Below are positions 5,513 through 7,095 of a stretch of 7,095 nucleotides of DNA, piece after piece. The stretch covers positions 1 to 7,095 of the forward strand of contig CAZSCC010000495.1 in assembly GCA_964604905.1 (NCBI GenBank), written 5' to 3'. This DNA is from JACQFK01 sp964604905. GTDB taxonomy: Bacteria > Planctomycetota > MHYJ01 > JACPRB01. Below the pieces are notes generated by a model, which worked only from the letters and a program-made list of their open reading frames with translations, had not been told where the DNA came from and did not search any database. The position numbers and the translations under genes were made by a program. Positions within the stretch are counted from its first letter, which is position 1, and the number at the start of each line of letters is the position of its first letter.

Positions 5513-7095
5513 CTAGAATTTCTTCCTCTCCTCCTCGTCCGGGATGATGATCTGCGCGGTGACAATGATAAGCGTCTGCTTGCGCTGGAGGCCCTTCACC
5601 TTGAGCGAGCCGATGTTCCCGAGGATCGGGATGCTCCGCCAGATCGGGATCGAACTCTCGGCGCTCTCGTCGAAGAAGACCGTGAGGCCGCCCAGCAGGA
5701 GCGTGCCGCGGTCCGGCACGATCACCGTCGTCCGGATGCGCTGGATGTTGATGATCGGCGTCTCGATCGTCACGGGCAGGGCGTCCGTGATCGGCGCGCC
5801 CGGGACGGTCACGTTCGTCGTGATCGTGAAGATGCCGGGCGGGGGCGGGAAGAGGGTCGCGATCGTGGGCCGGAGCTCCAGCGTCACGAAACGCCGGTCC
5901 GCGCTCACGATCGGCCGCACGTCCAGCGAGATGCCGTCCGAGACGACGTCCACGATCGGGTCCAGGGCGACCGCCGCGGTGGCGATCTGCACGTCGTAGT
6001 CGCGGACGTAGGCCATCTGGTTCGAGATGCGGAAGTTGCCGCGCTGGGTGTTGAAGAGCGTGAGCTTGGGCGCGGTCAGGACATGATTGCGCTCGCTCCG
6101 GGTCGTGGCCCGGACGATCATCTCGAGCGACACGTCGTCGAGCAGCGTGTACTGCAGCGTCGCGCCGCCGAGCGGCGAGAGCACCTGGCTGAAGAAGCGC
6201 TGCACCAGGAAGTCGTTGTTCATGATCTGCTGGATGCGCGCTCCCATCGAGCGGGCGATCGAGTTGCCGAAGACGCCCGTGATGCCCGCGGACTGGGCGC
6301 CCAGGCCGCCGCCCGGCGCCACGAACTGCGGCTGGATGCCCGCGATCACCGGGTTGATGTCCGCCAGGTTGCTGATGCCCTGGACCCGCGAGCCGTCCAC
6401 GTCGCGGAAGTCCATGCCGACCTGCTGCAGGAAGTCGTCCTCCACCGAGAGGAATCGGGTCTCGACCGAGACCAGCATGCTGGTCGAGGCCCGGAGGTCC
6501 GAAAGGAACCTGCGCACGTTCCGGTGCATCTCCACCGAGTTGCGCACGATGAGGAGGCCGTTCTGGAACGTGACGGACTTTCCGTCCGCCTCCTCCCACT
6601 CACCCTTGTGCACCGAGCTCTTGATGAGGTTGGCTAGGTCCTCGCCCGTGAAGTTCTTCGATTCCTCGTCGCCCGACGAGACGGTCGTCCCGATCGCGTC
6701 CTGCGCGAGCGAGATGTCCACGCCGGGGAAATCCTTCATGCCGTACGTCAGGTCCTGGACGTCGTACAACTCCAGCTTCACCTGCTTCTTGAGCTGGTCC
6801 GCCTTGGTGATGAGCACGACGCCGTCGCGGACGAGGTAGGCGAGCTGGCGGGGTCCGAGCATCAGCCGGAGCGCGCCGTCCAGCACGATGTCGGCGACCT
6901 TGAAGGTGATCATCTCCTGGTCGGGATTGTCGATCCCGGAGATGTGGATGTTCAGGCCGCTGATCTCGCGGATGTAGTCGACGATCGCCGTCAGCGGCGC
7001 GTTCTGCATGTCGATGGTGATCTTGATCGACTTGAGCTTGTCGACGATCTCCTTGTCCTCGGGCTGGATGTCCTCCTCGATGTCGGAGATGCCCT
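5513..7095 (-). CDS. Secretin-family outer-membrane channel protein, C-terminal 526 residues (5' end outside window)
   Basis: The frame is open from the stop at 5513 to the window edge, so the true start lies beyond 7095. A Met at 7009 is not credible as a start, because it falls inside a conserved strand (KITIDMQNAPLTAIVDYI) of a secretin N-domain. Numbering from the first visible residue, an acidic stretch (1-20) is followed by a secretin/TonB short N-terminal (STN-type) domain at about 22-98. A second alpha/beta region follows at 106-202 (YDVQDL, TGEDLANLI, NGLLIVRNSVEMHRNV). The secretin barrel region runs from about 205 to 517: VETRFLSV, LTAPKLTLFNTQRG, DGISLDVRPIVSADRR, VPDRGTLLLGGL (459-470) and IPILGNIGSL (488-497). 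By family knowledge such proteins form ring-shaped channels in the outer membrane for type II secretion, type IV pili or related export. The usual secretion or pilus neighbours are not seen here, so the transported substrate is unknown. A strong terminator follows. Confidence 0.9.
   Translation of the reverse strand, partial: GISDIEEDIQPEDKEIVDKLKSIKITIDMQNAPLTAIVDYIREISGLNIHISGIDNPDQEMITFKVADIVLDGALRLMLGPRQLAYLVRDGVVLITKADQLKKQVKLELYDVQDLTYGMKDFPGVDISLAQDAIGTTVSSGDEESKNFTGEDLANLIKSSVHKGEWEEADGKSVTFQNGLLIVRNSVEMHRNVRRFLSDLRASTSMLVSVETRFLSVEDDFLQQVGMDFRDVDGSRVQGISNLADINPVIAGIQPQFVAPGGGLGAQSAGITGVFGNSIARSMGARIQQIMNNDFLVQRFFSQVLSPLGGATLQYTLLDDVSLEMIVRATTRSERNHVLTAPKLTLFNTQRGNFRISNQMAYVRDYDVQIATAAVALDPIVDVVSDGISLDVRPIVSADRRFVTLELRPTIATLFPPPPGIFTITTNVTVPGAPITDALPVTIETPIINIQRIRTTVIVPDRGTLLLGGLTVFFDESAESSIPIWRSIPILGNIGSLKVKGLQRKQTLIIVTAQIIIPDEEERKKF

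Noticed and set aside
5429..6637. A 402-codon plus-strand frame antisense to the secretin
   Set aside because: It is Arg/Asp/His-rich with no recognisable domain, and it crosses the terminator and the well-supported secretin frame.
1..7095. CRISPR array, tRNA, rRNA, insertion sequence or phage remnant
   Set aside because: No regularly spaced repeats, tRNA-like cloverleaf, rRNA segment, transposase motif or terminal inverted repeats were seen; the window is almost fully covered by five co-oriented genes.

Overview
The window is a high-GC bacterial segment in which every credible gene lies on the minus strand. Read in transcription order (high to low coordinates), it holds the C-terminal part of a secretin-type outer-membrane channel protein, a 973-residue secreted TPR protein, a 374-residue secreted TPR protein with an N-terminal SH3-like strand-rich segment, an ExbB/TolQ/MotA-family proton-channel protein, and the N-terminal half of an ExbD/TolR-family protein. 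Both end genes run off the window. Nearly all of it is coding; the two gaps (5330-5512 and 1008-1261) hold the recognisable control signals.

The organism must have an outer membrane, because it encodes a secretin and a TonB/Tol-type motor. Three features resemble what I recall of Planctomycetota and related environmental lineages: a single-N-domain secretin ending in VPDRGTLLLGGL, long lysine/glutamate-rich TPR proteins, and an ExbB homologue with a cleavable signal peptide. This is an inference from protein style, not a database match. Myxococcota, Acidobacteriota or an uncultured phylum remain possible.

Layout: 7095-5513 is the secretin, open to the window edge with no start yet reached. 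It is followed by a strong intrinsic terminator (5476-5440). The T-tract of that terminator runs directly into the -35 box of a good sigma70-type promoter (TTTACA-17-TAGAAT, 5442-5414), which should drive the large TPR gene (5329-2408). The second TPR gene (2386-1262) follows after 21 nt with a strong Shine-Dalgarno sequence, so the two form an operon. A 253-nt gap then holds a GC-rich hairpin and a second, weaker promoter-like sequence (TTGAAT-17-TAGAGT), followed by exbB (1007-225). exbD starts 11 nt after the exbB stop codon, and its AGGAGG ribosome site overlaps that stop codon.

Working model (inference): ExbB and ExbD form an inner-membrane proton-driven motor. The two exported TPR proteins are periplasmic or envelope scaffolds that could connect it to an outer-membrane partner, possibly the secretin encoded just upstream. 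No TonB, TolA, TolB, Pal or type II/IV pilus assembly gene is visible in the window. The combination is therefore not a textbook Ton, Tol-Pal or type II/IV secretion locus, and it is the best candidate here for an incompletely described envelope system.
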